Source of the DNA: DATBHW01 sp035307385
Lineage (GTDB): Bacteria > Chloroflexota > Ktedonobacteria > Ktedonobacterales > DATBGS01
Reading direction: 5' to 3'
NCBI GenBank assembly: GCA_035307385.1
Contig: DATGID010000032.1
Coordinates: 62,001 to 126,000 of the forward strand
Length of the DNA: 64,000 nt
The notes beneath the pieces are model-generated. The model saw only the letters and a list, made by a program, of their open reading frames with translations, was not told where the DNA came from and did no database searches. The position numbers and the translations under genes are program-made. How positions within the stretch are numbered: position 1 is the stretch's first letter; every line of letters begins with the position of its first letter. Of this stretch, positions 27,363-36,112 are shown piece after piece.

Positions 27363-28197
27363 TCATGAGGGGTACCCTTCTGCCAGGCGTTCGACCGGAC
27401 GAATGTCGCGCACGAGGGCTTTGAGGTCTTTTTTGGCGTGGCGATCCGCTTCATAGAGGGGCTTGGCCGCTTCACCGAGACTAATGATACTGGCAGAGTT
27501 GATGAGGAATCGTGGGAAGCGCCTTGGCAACCGCATGCCGAAGGCCAGTTTGTCCATCAGAGATGACCCCCGTGATGGGGACCGGGACCAACGTTTGCAC
27601 CTCTCGAAGCAATGCGACCAGTTCCTCTTCAGCTTCGCTGAACAAGCTGCGCGCGAGCAGCACTTCACCAGAGAGGCAATCGCGGAGGACCCACAGGACT
27701 TCATGGCCCACATCGGGTTTCAACCCATCGATCCCCAGGATGATCTGTCCCTGTGGGAGGAAGCGGTGCCGCAGCGCCTCTGCATCCGTGAGCCGGAGGG
27801 CCACGAGTTCCTCATAGCGCGCCAAGAGATTTGTCACCGTGCGTTCGGCGATCGTCACCTCACGGGTGCGCAGCTCCTGGTAGATTTCGGGAAGGCTCCG
27901 GTGCTGGGCATAGCGCAACTGCCCGATCAGAGCAATCACATCAAAGCCAAACTCGCCATGCGGCAAGGCCCAAGCCCCTTCCTCTTCGGGGCGAAACAGC
28001 TTGCGGAAGGAGACGCAGCGCGGGTTGAGACAGCGCAGGAGCATGAAATGGAGGCGCCAGATGCCGTCCAATCGGCGAATGGTACGGTGGGTGCGGTGCG
28101 CGGCGTGTAAAAGGGTTCCACACGTACCACACGTCGTGTACTGGACTGCCAGATGCCCCTGGTGTGTTGGTAATGGGGCAGGGGTTCGCCGTGCCAT
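27363..28197 (-). pseudogene. frameshifted transposase remnant
   Basis: The start MARRTPAPLPTHQGHL has a perfect GAGGAGG ribosome site. The first 238 residues are in one frame, through a zinc-finger-like CGTCG and the region ISDGQTGLRHAVAKALP to QLCQYH; then the frame shifts and continues as EAAKPLYEADRHAKKDLK, ending at 27363 well short of a full transposase. I cannot name the IS family with certainty. Opposite-strand frames here are shadows. Confidence 0.75.
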
Positions 28198-28306
28198 CGA
28201 TTTCCTCCTCTGCGCGGTCCATGCTGGACCGCGCGTCCCTCTCCAAGTCTTCCCATCCAGGCCAAACACAAAGCGCGACTCTGCGACTTCGTGCATCTTG
28301 GGATGA

Positions 28307-28394
28307 GACAACAGCGCTCCTCAAGCGCTGTTGTCGGGACAACCTCATCACCTCATCGAGAGACGGTCCTCTCCGAGCAGCGAAGAGGACCGTC
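28307..28394. repeat. two hairpins between transposase remnant and F1-beta-like gene
   Basis: A 12-bp stem (28307-28318 with 28324-28335) and an 11-bp stem (28362-28372 with 28384-28394). They may mark the end of the degenerate insertion sequence or end transcription of the F1-beta-like gene; neither has a T run. Confidence 0.5.
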
Positions 28395-28459
28395 AGTTGA
28401 GTGCGGGTGGGGAGAAGAGGCATTCTGCGCCCGACGCGAACGATGTGGCGCAGGCCTGG

Positions 28460-29449
28460 TCACTGCGCTGGGGTTGTGAGGCGCTCATCCAGCCCCTCCT
28501 GATAGCTGCGCAAGGTATCCGCCAGCGGCATGAACACACCAGGCTTAGCCGTGAACGGCTCCGCTACGAAGAACGGTTGCGCTTGGAGACGCTGCAGGCG
28601 CTGTGCCCGAGCCAGGCGTTCAGCGTCATCTCCAAGACGCTCTGCTCCGAGTTGCCCAAGCAACACCCGCGCCGCCTGAGCTGTGGCTTGCTGCGCTTCG
28701 CTGACCATGCCCTCGGCTAGCAAGGAAGACTGCGAGGCAAGCGGATCAAGAGCCGGCCAGATATGCTGCTGAGCCAGAGCACGACTGAAGGCCAGATGCG
28801 CGGCTCCCGGTCCGAGCGCAGGCGGCAGCGGTTCCCATTCTGCCTCCTGGGAGTCGCTCAGCAGCGTGATCCCTCCGCGTGCTGCCGCTCGTCGGGCGGC
28901 TATTGCCGTCGCATTCGTCAGCGTGATGAGCGGACGTTCGATGAAGAGGAGCACCTCATACCCTTGGGCGTGGAACCCCTCGGCCAGCACCATTCCTGCC
29001 AGTGCCGCTTGCTCCCGTAGCTCAAGGGGGTCAGTGGGCGCGCTGGAGAGCATGGAGAGATACGGCGTCACCCCCATTTCACGGACCTCACCTAGCAAGG
29101 CCGCCGCCGTGGCATCGGTGCCGCTATCCACTAGCACCACACGCCCCGCGCGCAATTTGGCGTGACGATAGGCGAGTTCGCACAGCAACACGAATTTCCC
29201 CATTCCTGTCCCTGGGGAATGGATCGTGATGATGCCTCCCCGCGCCAGCGGGGCGAAGAGATCGATGACCTTGATCCCAGTTTCATAGAAACTCAGCACA
29301 GGCTTGGCCGAGGGGAGAGGTGCGGCCGTAGCTTGCACTGCCACGCGCGGTCCGGCGATCTCCCCCAGGTCATCCAGGGGCTCTCCGGAGACATTCATCA
29401 GGCGACCGCGCGTCGCATCACCAGTAGGAATGGCGAGCAGAGTGGACAT
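28460..29449 (-). CDS. stand-alone F1-ATPase beta-subunit-like protein, catalytically degenerate
   Basis: The 329 residues align by eye with the nucleotide-binding and C-terminal domains of F1 beta: GRLMNVSGEPLDDLGE, ETGIKVIDLFAPLARGG, the region HIWPALDPLASQSSLL, and RAQRLQRLQAQPFFVAEPF. The N-terminal beta barrel and the last 20 or so residues are missing. The P-loop reads SPGTGMGKF instead of GGAGVGKT, the catalytic GER glutamate is absent (VDSGTDATAA) and Walker B has LLFIERP in place of LLFIDN. No other ATP synthase gene is near. It is coupled to an ECF sigma-ankyrin gene 33 bases upstream. AGGA precedes the ATG. Confidence 0.8.
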   Translation of the reverse strand: MSTLLAIPTGDATRGRLMNVSGEPLDDLGEIAGPRVAVQATAAPLPSAKPVLSFYETGIKVIDLFAPLARGGIITIHSPGTGMGKFVLLCELAYRHAKLRAGRVVLVDSGTDATAAALLGEVREMGVTPYLSMLSSAPTDPLELREQAALAGMVLAEGFHAQGYEVLLFIERPLITLTNATAIAARRAAARGGITLLSDSQEAEWEPLPPALGPGAAHLAFSRALAQQHIWPALDPLASQSSLLAEGMVSEAQQATAQAARVLLGQLGAERLGDDAERLARAQRLQRLQAQPFFVAEPFTAKPGVFMPLADTLRSYQEGLDERLTTPAQ

Positions 29450-29482
29450 GCATGGTTCCTCATTTCTTGTGTTCATGGCTCA

Positions 29483-30604
29483 TCAGACGAAATGGCTGTT
29501 GGAGACGTGCTGCGCACCAGGGGCCTCTTCCAAAAGCGGCACTCCCTTGAGTCGCGCCCAGTCCTGGGGCGTGCGCTGGCCCGCATCGGGCAGATCGGCG
29601 CGTGCGCCCGCGGCGAGCAAGAGCTGCGCCAGATCGCGGCGTTCATGACACACGGCCCAATGTAGAGGCGTCATGCTATGGTGCGCTCCTAGATTCGGAT
29701 CGGCTCCGCTTGCCAGCAGGCAAACGACACTGGCGGCTTGCCCTGCCAGCACGGCCATGTGTAACGGCGTCTGCCCAAGATCGGCGCGGGCATTAGGATC
29801 AGCTCCCTGGGCGAGCAACAGGGAGGCGAGCGCCACATCGCCATTGACCGCGGCCCGATGCAGCGGCGTGAAGCCACTGCGCACTGGAAACGGATAGAGC
29901 CGGGCGGTGGCCGGATCCCACGCTTCCCTCTGCTGCACCAGCATGCGATCTTCGGCGAGGTAGTCGCGGACGCGAGGGAGGTCCCCGCACATGACCGCGA
30001 TGGTGAATTGGACGGCGCGAGCAAAACGGGGCGCCTGTGACGGACGCCGCCGGAGCACCTCTGGGCCAAGCTGGATGGCCAGGCGCTCGCGCAATCGGCG
30101 GCGTGCGACCGCGATGCGCTGTTTCACCGTCGCCACCGGGAGACCCAACTGCGTGGCGATCTCGACCTGCGAATAGCCCAGCAGATAATAGAGCCGCGTG
30201 GCCGCGCGTTCCGGTGGCGGCAAGCACGTGATGGCCGTCTGCACCATCCCTTGCAGCTCGCGCGTCTCGCTCAACTCTGCTGGATCCCCGTCGGTGGCGG
30301 CCACTCCATGAGCGGTTTCCAGCGGCAGCAAGGGAGGCTGTTTCCTGCGTGTCAGGCGATCACAATGCTTGTAGATGATCGTGCGGAGCCAGGCAACGAA
30401 TGCCGCAGGCTCGCGCAGGGAGGGCAGCTGGAGGTAGGCCTCAATGAACGCTTCTTGCGAGCAATCTTCTGCCGCTTGGAGGTCGCCCAGCCACCCGTAG
30501 GCGACTGCGCAGGCCATATCCTGAAACTGCACGACGATGCGTCCAAAGGCGTCCAGGTCGCCGTTCTGTGCTGCGTTGATAGTCGTTATCAGATCATCTA
30601 CCAT
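29483..30604 (-). CDS. ECF sigma factor fused to C-terminal ankyrin repeats
   Basis: Residues 1-95 are sigma region 2 (GDLDAFGRIVVQFQDMACAV, AEDCSQEAFIEAYLQL) and 115-180 region 4 (RAATRLYYLLGYSQVEIATQ, VATVKQRIAVARRRLRERL). From about 235 three ankyrin repeats follow (GFTPLHRAAVNGDVALASLL, GQTPLHMAVLAGQAASVVCL, SMTPLHWAVCHERRDLAQLL) plus a partial one. ECF factors steer RNA polymerase to stress promoters; the ankyrin part should bind a protein, in place of a separate anti-sigma factor. GGGGAG lies upstream of the ATG. Confidence 0.88.
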   Translation of the reverse strand: MVDDLITTINAAQNGDLDAFGRIVVQFQDMACAVAYGWLGDLQAAEDCSQEAFIEAYLQLPSLREPAAFVAWLRTIIYKHCDRLTRRKQPPLLPLETAHGVAATDGDPAELSETRELQGMVQTAITCLPPPERAATRLYYLLGYSQVEIATQLGLPVATVKQRIAVARRRLRERLAIQLGPEVLRRRPSQAPRFARAVQFTIAVMCGDLPRVRDYLAEDRMLVQQREAWDPATARLYPFPVRSGFTPLHRAAVNGDVALASLLLAQGADPNARADLGQTPLHMAVLAGQAASVVCLLASGADPNLGAHHSMTPLHWAVCHERRDLAQLLLAAGARADLPDAGQRTPQDWARLKGVPLLEEAPGAQHVSNSHFV

Positions 30605-30790
30605 AGCGCTCGCTCCCCAGGTTTTGCTCCTCTAAAGAGAAAGACCCATTTTCGCGCTCAAAGGTAATGATGCATCTGGTATGGCTGTTCTGACCACAGA
30701 TGGGATGCGGATGCGCTCATCCGCTCACATGGCCCGTTTCTCATCATTTCACCAGAGATTGCCGCCATAGATTTTTTTGAGGCGCAATAA

Positions 30791-30873
30791 TTTCGATACG
30801 AAACTATTGCGTTTTTATATTCATCGTGGTATGCTCTTTGTGAGAAATGAAACGATATCGTTTCGTATCGAAA
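30791..30873 (+). promoter_or_regulatory. promoter flanked by paired repressor operators (DHA2 exporter)
   Basis: TTGCGT (30807-30812), 17 bases, TATGCT (30830-30835). TTTCGATACGAAA (30791-30803) lies just upstream of -35 and its exact inverse TTTCGTATCGAAA (30861-30873) downstream of -10, beside a perfect 16-bp palindrome GAAACGATATCGTTTC (30849-30864). This is a typical TetR-type arrangement; the TetR gene is three genes on. Confidence 0.8.
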
Positions 30874-30885
30874 AGGAGGCATCCC

Positions 30886-32535
30886 ATGAAGAACAATCGC
30901 TATCTTGTCGCGCTGGTGGCGGCGCTGGGTCTGATTCCCATCGTGCTGGACACAACGATTGTCACAGTGGCGCTGAACCCCATTCGCAATGATCTGCATA
31001 CCGATGTCAACACGGTGCAGTGGATTGTTACCGGCTTTTTCCTGGCAAACGCGGCGGTGGTGGCCGTTGGCGGCTATCTGGCGAACCGCTTCGGGCGCAA
31101 GCGCATGTTTCTGCTGGGCATCACAGTTTTTACGTTGGGTTCGGTGCTGTGCGGGGTTTCGCCTGGCATTGGTTGGCTGATCGCGTTCCGCGTGCTGCAA
31201 GGCGTCGGTGGTGGCATCCTGCTGCCGATTGGTCCCGCGCTGGCCTTCGATGCCTTCCCACAGCAAGAGCGCGCCAGGGCCAGCGCGCTGGTGGCTGTGC
31301 CGATCTTGCTGGCTCCGGTCTTTGGCCCCATCCTGGGCGGCTGGCTGACTGATACGTTTGTCTGGCACAGCATCTTCTTTGTCAATCTGCCGGTTGGCAT
31401 TCTGGCGGTGGTTGCCGCGTTCTTTGTGCTGCCAGATGATCGGCCTGACGAATCGCGGCGTGTTGGCTTCGATTACATCGGGCTGGCGCTTTCGACGCTT
31501 GGCATCATCGCTATCGTGTATGCGTTCAAGCTGGTGACAGAGACCAACCCGGACACCGTGACGGCGACGAATCCCGGTGGCGACCTGTACGGCTGGGGCT
31601 ATTGGCTGGTCTGGGTGCTGGTTGGCGCGGGTGTGCTGCTGCTGGGTGTCTTCTCTTTCTACGCGCTGCGGCTCAGTCGTGACCCCGCGCTGGACCTGCG
31701 GCAGCTTGGGCGGCGCGATTTCTTGCTGAGCAGCATCTTTACCTGGGCCACGGCGATTATCTCGTTTGGTTTGCTGGTGCTGCTGCCGCTGTACTTCGAG
31801 GCGGTGCGCGTGCCGCATCTTTCGGCACTGGATACTGGCCTGGCGCTGGTGCCCTTTGGTGTGGGCACGCTGCTGGGGACGGTTGTCTCTGCGGCGCTCT
31901 ATCGCGCGCTTGGGCCACGCTGGGTGATTATGCTCGCGTCAATTATTGTGGTGGTGAGCGCCTGGCTGCTCGCGCAGACGATTCAGCCAACGGCGACGGC
32001 CAGCCAGCTTGTGAACGCTGTGCGGACGGGGACGGCGGTTCCATCGGTGGCGGGGCCTGATGCGCTGTGGTGGGGGTTGTTCCTGGTTGGGCTGAGCTTT
32101 TCCATGGTCAATGTGCCAGTGCAGACGCTGGCGCTGGAGGCGTTGAAGGGTGAGGCGCTTGCTAAAGCATCGTCGCTCTTCCTTTCGACCAAGTTGATCT
32201 TCTCGTCCGTCGGTGTGGCGATCATTACGACGATCTTTCTTGATCGCACGCAAAATCAGGCGATGACGCTTGCCAATCAATTTCAGGCGCTGCTGCCGGG
32301 TTCGGGCGTCAATCCCAGCAATCCGGGGGTGGCCGCAGCGCTGCGCGCGGTTGAGGCGCAGATTCCGGTGCAGGCGGGCACCTGGGCTATCCAGAGCATT
32401 TTCTGGCTGATCTGCTTTGGCTCGATTGCCCTGGTGGTGCTGTCGCTGCTGCTGCCCGGACGCAACCGCCCGATGGCTGAAGCGCAGACAGGAGAGCAGC
32501 CAACGGTGCCAGAGCCGGTGGAGGCGCAGGGATAG
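30886..32535 (+). CDS. DHA2-family drug exporter, 14 TM
   Basis: A 549-residue major facilitator protein. DHA2 signature LDTTIVTVALNPI in helix 1, motif A GGYLANRFGRKRMF, motif C GPILGGWL. The start at MKNNRYL has AAGGAGG six bases upstream; the ATG at 30847 is inside the operator region. Probably repressed by the TetR protein encoded 660 bases downstream. It is not closely similar to the DHA2 exporter at 19.4 kb. Confidence 0.9.
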   Translation: MKNNRYLVALVAALGLIPIVLDTTIVTVALNPIRNDLHTDVNTVQWIVTGFFLANAAVVAVGGYLANRFGRKRMFLLGITVFTLGSVLCGVSPGIGWLIAFRVLQGVGGGILLPIGPALAFDAFPQQERARASALVAVPILLAPVFGPILGGWLTDTFVWHSIFFVNLPVGILAVVAAFFVLPDDRPDESRRVGFDYIGLALSTLGIIAIVYAFKLVTETNPDTVTATNPGGDLYGWGYWLVWVLVGAGVLLLGVFSFYALRLSRDPALDLRQLGRRDFLLSSIFTWATAIISFGLLVLLPLYFEAVRVPHLSALDTGLALVPFGVGTLLGTVVSAALYRALGPRWVIMLASIIVVVSAWLLAQTIQPTATASQLVNAVRTGTAVPSVAGPDALWWGLFLVGLSFSMVNVPVQTLALEALKGEALAKASSLFLSTKLIFSSVGVAIITTIFLDRTQNQAMTLANQFQALLPGSGVNPSNPGVAAALRAVEAQIPVQAGTWAIQSIFWLICFGSIALVVLSLLLPGRNRPMAEAQTGEQPTVPEPVEAQG

Positions 32536-32651
32536 CGAGTTGTTTGCGTGGTGGCAGCAGCGCTGCTGATTTCCGCAAGAACGTCATAGAGCAGCCGCGC
32601 TGATGACGTTCTTGCTGAGCGCGCCCGGCACCTCTGAGGGTGAGGGAACTT

Positions 32652-33137
32652 GTGAAGAATCTCCAGATGCAACGGCAGTTAGAAAAAGCGCTCATCGCTT
32701 TTTTTGCGCTGGTGGCGCTGAGTATAGTAGCAGTTTGTATTGTTGACCCCAGCCTCGGCGGGGAAATACTCTCGCTGCCTCCATCAGCGGCGTCTTCCTA
32801 TCCGTTGTTCGCGACACTTTTTCTGGTCGGGGTTCTGGCGCTGATCGCGGTGTTGATCGTGGGCGTTCGGCGTCATTGGCGCTGGGTCTTCTGGATTGTG
32901 CTGCTGGCTTTTAGCGCCGCTCTTCTGGATATTCCGGTGACGCTCTTACAACTGGCGGGCGTCCAATTGCCAGGCTTCCTCTCAAGTCCGTATCCGGTGT
33001 GGTACAGCCTGTACCGCATGGGTATTGCGTGCCTTCAGGTGGGCATTGCTATCTGGATGTGGCGCATCTATGCTCAACATGGCACGTGGGCGCAGGGCAA
33101 GAAAAAGAGTGAGCGCGCGGTAAGCAGTCGAACTTGA
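32652..33137 (+). CDS. four-helix membrane protein of unknown function
   Basis: Four hydrophobic segments (from about residues 12, 52, 78 and 110) and a basic tail. A GTG at 32652 behind GAGGGAA is the likely start; ATG at 32667 and GTG at 32640 are possible. It lies between the exporter and its putative TetR regulator and may be co-expressed with the exporter. Confidence 0.6.
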   Translation: MKNLQMQRQLEKALIAFFALVALSIVAVCIVDPSLGGEILSLPPSAASSYPLFATLFLVGVLALIAVLIVGVRRHWRWVFWIVLLAFSAALLDIPVTLLQLAGVQLPGFLSSPYPVWYSLYRMGIACLQVGIAIWMWRIYAQHGTWAQGKKKSERAVSSRT

Positions 33138-33163
33138 CGAAGCGCGAACCCGTCGCTTAGACT
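33134..33163 (+). promoter_or_regulatory. promoter of the tetR-family gene
   Basis: TTGACG, 18 bases, TAGACT, 35 bases before the ATG at 33198. The -35 box overlaps the stop of the preceding gene. Confidence 0.55.
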
Positions 33164-33197
33164 GAAACACAATGAGGAGCAAGAGGAGGTATTCTCT

Positions 33198-33809
33198 ATG
33201 GCAACTATTTCTGATGGTATACGTAAGCCTGGGCGTCCACGCAGCGCCCAGGCGGATCAACGTATTTTGAGCGCCACGTTGGAAGCGTTGGTGGACGTTG
33301 GATACGAGGCGCTGAGCATTGAGGCTATAGCGGCCCGCGCTGGTGTGGGCAAGACGACGATCTACCGGCGATGGTCGTCGAAGGACGACCTGATTATCGC
33401 GGCGACGGACACGATTCGCGTCCATGTGCCTGTTCCCAACACAGGCAACCTCCGCAACGATCTGCTCGCCCTCGCGCGCGGCGCGTTGGAGGTTGGCGTT
33501 ACGTACCCGGAGATTCAAAAGCTCTTCACGCGGACATTGAGCGAAGTAAAAGCCCGGCCAGAAGTCTTTCAGGTTCTGGTAGGGCGCTTGATACAGCCCC
33601 GCATCCAGGGGTTCATCGAACTAGTCGAGCGCGCCAAAGCACGTGGTGAGGTGCGCCGGAATCTCGATACATCCATTGTGTTGAGCATCATTATGGGTCC
33701 GGTTATCTATGACTGGGTTGTCGGGTCTATTGTGGAGGGGAAGCAGTTTGCCCCTGATCTGGCTGAGCAGATCGTTGACGGCATCTTGAATGGCATCACG
33801 CCGCGTTGA
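33198..33809 (+). CDS. TetR-family repressor
   Basis: The helix-turn-helix is typical (LSIEAIAARAGVGKTTIYRR, residues about 35-55), preceded by GRPRSAQADQRIL. The C-terminal part is the ligand-binding TetR_C domain (PEIQKLFTRTLSEVKARPEV). Ribosome site AGAGGAGG. Position suggests it controls the DHA2 exporter through the TTTCGTATCGAAA sites. Confidence 0.88.
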   Translation: MATISDGIRKPGRPRSAQADQRILSATLEALVDVGYEALSIEAIAARAGVGKTTIYRRWSSKDDLIIAATDTIRVHVPVPNTGNLRNDLLALARGALEVGVTYPEIQKLFTRTLSEVKARPEVFQVLVGRLIQPRIQGFIELVERAKARGEVRRNLDTSIVLSIIMGPVIYDWVVGSIVEGKQFAPDLAEQIVDGILNGITPR

Positions 33810-33818
33810 GTCCCACGC

Positions 33819-35576
33819 CTAGCGCCCCAGCCTGCGCCGCACGATGCCGCCCAGCAGCCGCACTTCTTCCAGACCGAAAAAATGAACCAGGGCGAAGTAG
33901 GCCAGCGCGCCGCCGCCAGCGGTGACGGCGACGGTGAGGATTTGCCCGGAGAGATGTTGCAGGCTGAACAGGGGGAGCGGGCTGACGAGTTGCAGCAGGC
34001 CCCAGCAGGCCGCGCCCATGATGATGGAGGCGAGGCAGATTTTGCCCAGCGCGCCGAGCAGCCCTTCGCCCGCCAGGGGGCCGATGGCCCGGCGCAGCAA
34101 AAAGAGCAGGATGATGGCGTGCGCGCTGTTCTGGACGGACTGCGCGAAGGCCAGCGCGGGCATGCCGATGCTGCCGACCAGCGGCAGGGCGATGAGCAGA
34201 TAAAAGCCCCAGCCCACCATACCGATCAGGACGGGCGTCAGCGTGTTCTTACGGGCGTAAAAGGCGGCAATCAGCAGTTGATCGAGCACCAGGAAGGGCA
34301 GTTGATAGGAGTAGTTGAGCAGCGCGATGCTGGTGCGGTTGACATCGGCCAGGGTGAACGCGCCATGCCGTAGGATGATGGCGACAATGGGCAGGCGCAG
34401 CACATCCAGCCCGACGAGCGCCGGAATCATGAGCAGCAGGCCGAGCTTGATGCCCAGGCGCAGCGTGCGCTTGAACTCTTCGTGGTTGCCTTCGCTGGCG
34501 TGCGCAGTGAGTGCGGGCAGGATGGCAAAGCTGAGCGCGGCGGCGACCAACCCGGTGGGAAAGCCGATGAGCGCGGAGGCCGAGGCCAGGGCGCTGAGGT
34601 TATCGGGGCCGGTTCCAGTTGCCAGGCGAAGATCGATCTGCTGGCCCAGCACGGTGATGACCAGCCCCAGCGCGACGGGCGCGTAGAGCCGCATGATCTG
34701 ACGCACTGCTGGATGCTTGAGGTCCAGCACGAAGCGATAGCGAATGCCCTGGCGTGCCAGCCCGACGCCGATCAAGACGACCTCGCCCAGCGCGCCGATC
34801 AGCACGCCCAGCGCCGCGCCATAAATGCCGAAATGCTGGCCCAGCAGGACCACGCCGATGGCCGCGCCCAGGATGATGCCGACGTGATAGAGGCCGTTGG
34901 CCCAGGAGGCGAAGATGACGGAGCGCAGCGCGTAGAGCAGGGCCGAGCCGACGGCGAAGAGGCCCAGGATGAACAGGCTGGGCAGGATGATGCGCGTGAG
35001 ATTGACGGTGAGGTTGAAGGCTTCGCCCTGATAGGCGACTAACAGGCTCAGATAGAGCGGCGCGAGCACGATCAGCAGGATGGTGACGGCGGCGGTGATG
35101 ATGGCAACCAGGTTGATGATGGTGCTGAAGATGCGCCAGAGTTCGCGACGTTTGTCGGGGGTGCTGTGATCGACGAAGGTGGGGATAAGCGCGCCGCTGA
35201 TGGCCCCGCCGACGAGCAGATCGAAAAACTGCTGCGGGATTTTGAGCGCGGCAAAGAACGCGCCAGTCTCTTCGCCCTGCCCGAACAGGCCGCTGATGAC
35301 CTGCAAGCGCACCATGCCCAGCAGGCTGCTGAGCAGGTTGCCGATCATGATCAGCGTGGCGGCGGTGACCAGGCGGCGATGGCTGGATGGGTTGGCGGGT
35401 GAAGCATCCCCCCTGCTGGCGGTTGCCGTGCCCCCTCCGGGGGAAACCGCGCCTAAGGGCCTGCGGCCACCAAGTCCCTCTTCAGGGACTCCCCCCTCCC
35501 CTGTAGGCTGCTCACCCTGCCCATTGGCGGCCCCGCTGGGTTCGGCGTTGTCGGCGGCGATGAGGTCGCGTTCCAT
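33819..35576 (-). CDS. murJ: lipid II flippase MurJ/MviN
   Basis: A 14-helix MOP-superfamily flippase that moves lipid II across the membrane. Conserved NLLSSLLGMVRLQVISGLFG starts near residue 80 and the family pattern runs to the C terminus. The first 70 residues are an unusual Gly/Pro-rich cytoplasmic extension encoded by a hairpin-rich, repeat-like stretch (about 35399-35525). The ATG at 35576 has GGAG eight bases upstream, inside the end of the adenylyltransferase gene, so the extension seems to be translated. Confidence 0.9.
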   Translation of the reverse strand: MERDLIAADNAEPSGAANGQGEQPTGEGGVPEEGLGGRRPLGAVSPGGGTATASRGDASPANPSSHRRLVTAATLIMIGNLLSSLLGMVRLQVISGLFGQGEETGAFFAALKIPQQFFDLLVGGAISGALIPTFVDHSTPDKRRELWRIFSTIINLVAIITAAVTILLIVLAPLYLSLLVAYQGEAFNLTVNLTRIILPSLFILGLFAVGSALLYALRSVIFASWANGLYHVGIILGAAIGVVLLGQHFGIYGAALGVLIGALGEVVLIGVGLARQGIRYRFVLDLKHPAVRQIMRLYAPVALGLVITVLGQQIDLRLATGTGPDNLSALASASALIGFPTGLVAAALSFAILPALTAHASEGNHEEFKRTLRLGIKLGLLLMIPALVGLDVLRLPIVAIILRHGAFTLADVNRTSIALLNYSYQLPFLVLDQLLIAAFYARKNTLTPVLIGMVGWGFYLLIALPLVGSIGMPALAFAQSVQNSAHAIILLFLLRRAIGPLAGEGLLGALGKICLASIIMGAACWGLLQLVSPLPLFSLQHLSGQILTVAVTAGGGALAYFALVHFFGLEEVRLLGGIVRRRLGR

Positions 35577-35578
35577 AT

Positions 35579-36109
35579 TCAACTCTCCGTGGCGCTGCCG
35601 CGCTGGAGGATGCGTTCAATCAGCGCCGTTGTGGAATGTTCTGGCAGATAGGGGATGAGGCGCACCTGCCCGCCATAGGCCAGCACCGGCGCGGCTTCGG
35701 GCAGTTTGGCGTAATTGATGGCGGCATCCTGGGCGGCGTAATCGCCGCCTTTGACATAGATATTCGGGCGCAGCGCTTCGATGAGCGCTACCGCTGTGGG
35801 TTCCTCGAAGATGGTCAGATAATCCACACACTCCAGCGCGGCCAGCACTTCGGCGCGTTCTTCCTGGGGCACGAGTGGGCGGCCAGGCCCTTTGAGTTGA
35901 CGGGTGGAGGCGTCGCTGTTGACACCCACGACCAGCGCGTCACCCAGCGCGCGGGCGGCTTGCAGGTAGCGCACGTGGCCCAGGTGCAGCAGGTCGAAGC
36001 AGCCGTTGGTGAAGACGACGACGGCTCCCTCGGATTGCAGGTCATGTACAGCGCGAGCCAGCGCGGCGCGACCATAGATTTTCGGTGATGCGTGATAGAT
36101 GATGGACAT
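35579..36109 (-). CDS. rfaE2: D-glycero-beta-D-manno-heptose 1-phosphate adenylyltransferase
   Basis: A nucleotidyltransferase with the cytidylyltransferase signature FTNGCFDLLHLGHVRYL and the HldE C-domain motifs GVNSDASTR, GPGRP, GGDYAAQDA. It activates heptose 1-phosphate with ATP to ADP-heptose. It overlaps its neighbours closely: 3 bases after the kinase gene and directly before murJ. Confidence 0.9.
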   Translation of the reverse strand: MSIIYHASPKIYGRAALARAVHDLQSEGAVVVFTNGCFDLLHLGHVRYLQAARALGDALVVGVNSDASTRQLKGPGRPLVPQEERAEVLAALECVDYLTIFEEPTAVALIEALRPNIYVKGGDYAAQDAAINYAKLPEAAPVLAYGGQVRLIPYLPEHSTTALIERILQRGSATES

Positions 36110-36112
36110 TGG

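Noticed and set aside
30658..31818. A 386-codon minus-strand frame opposite the second DHA2 exporter
   Set aside because: Gln/His/Arg-rich antisense shadow.
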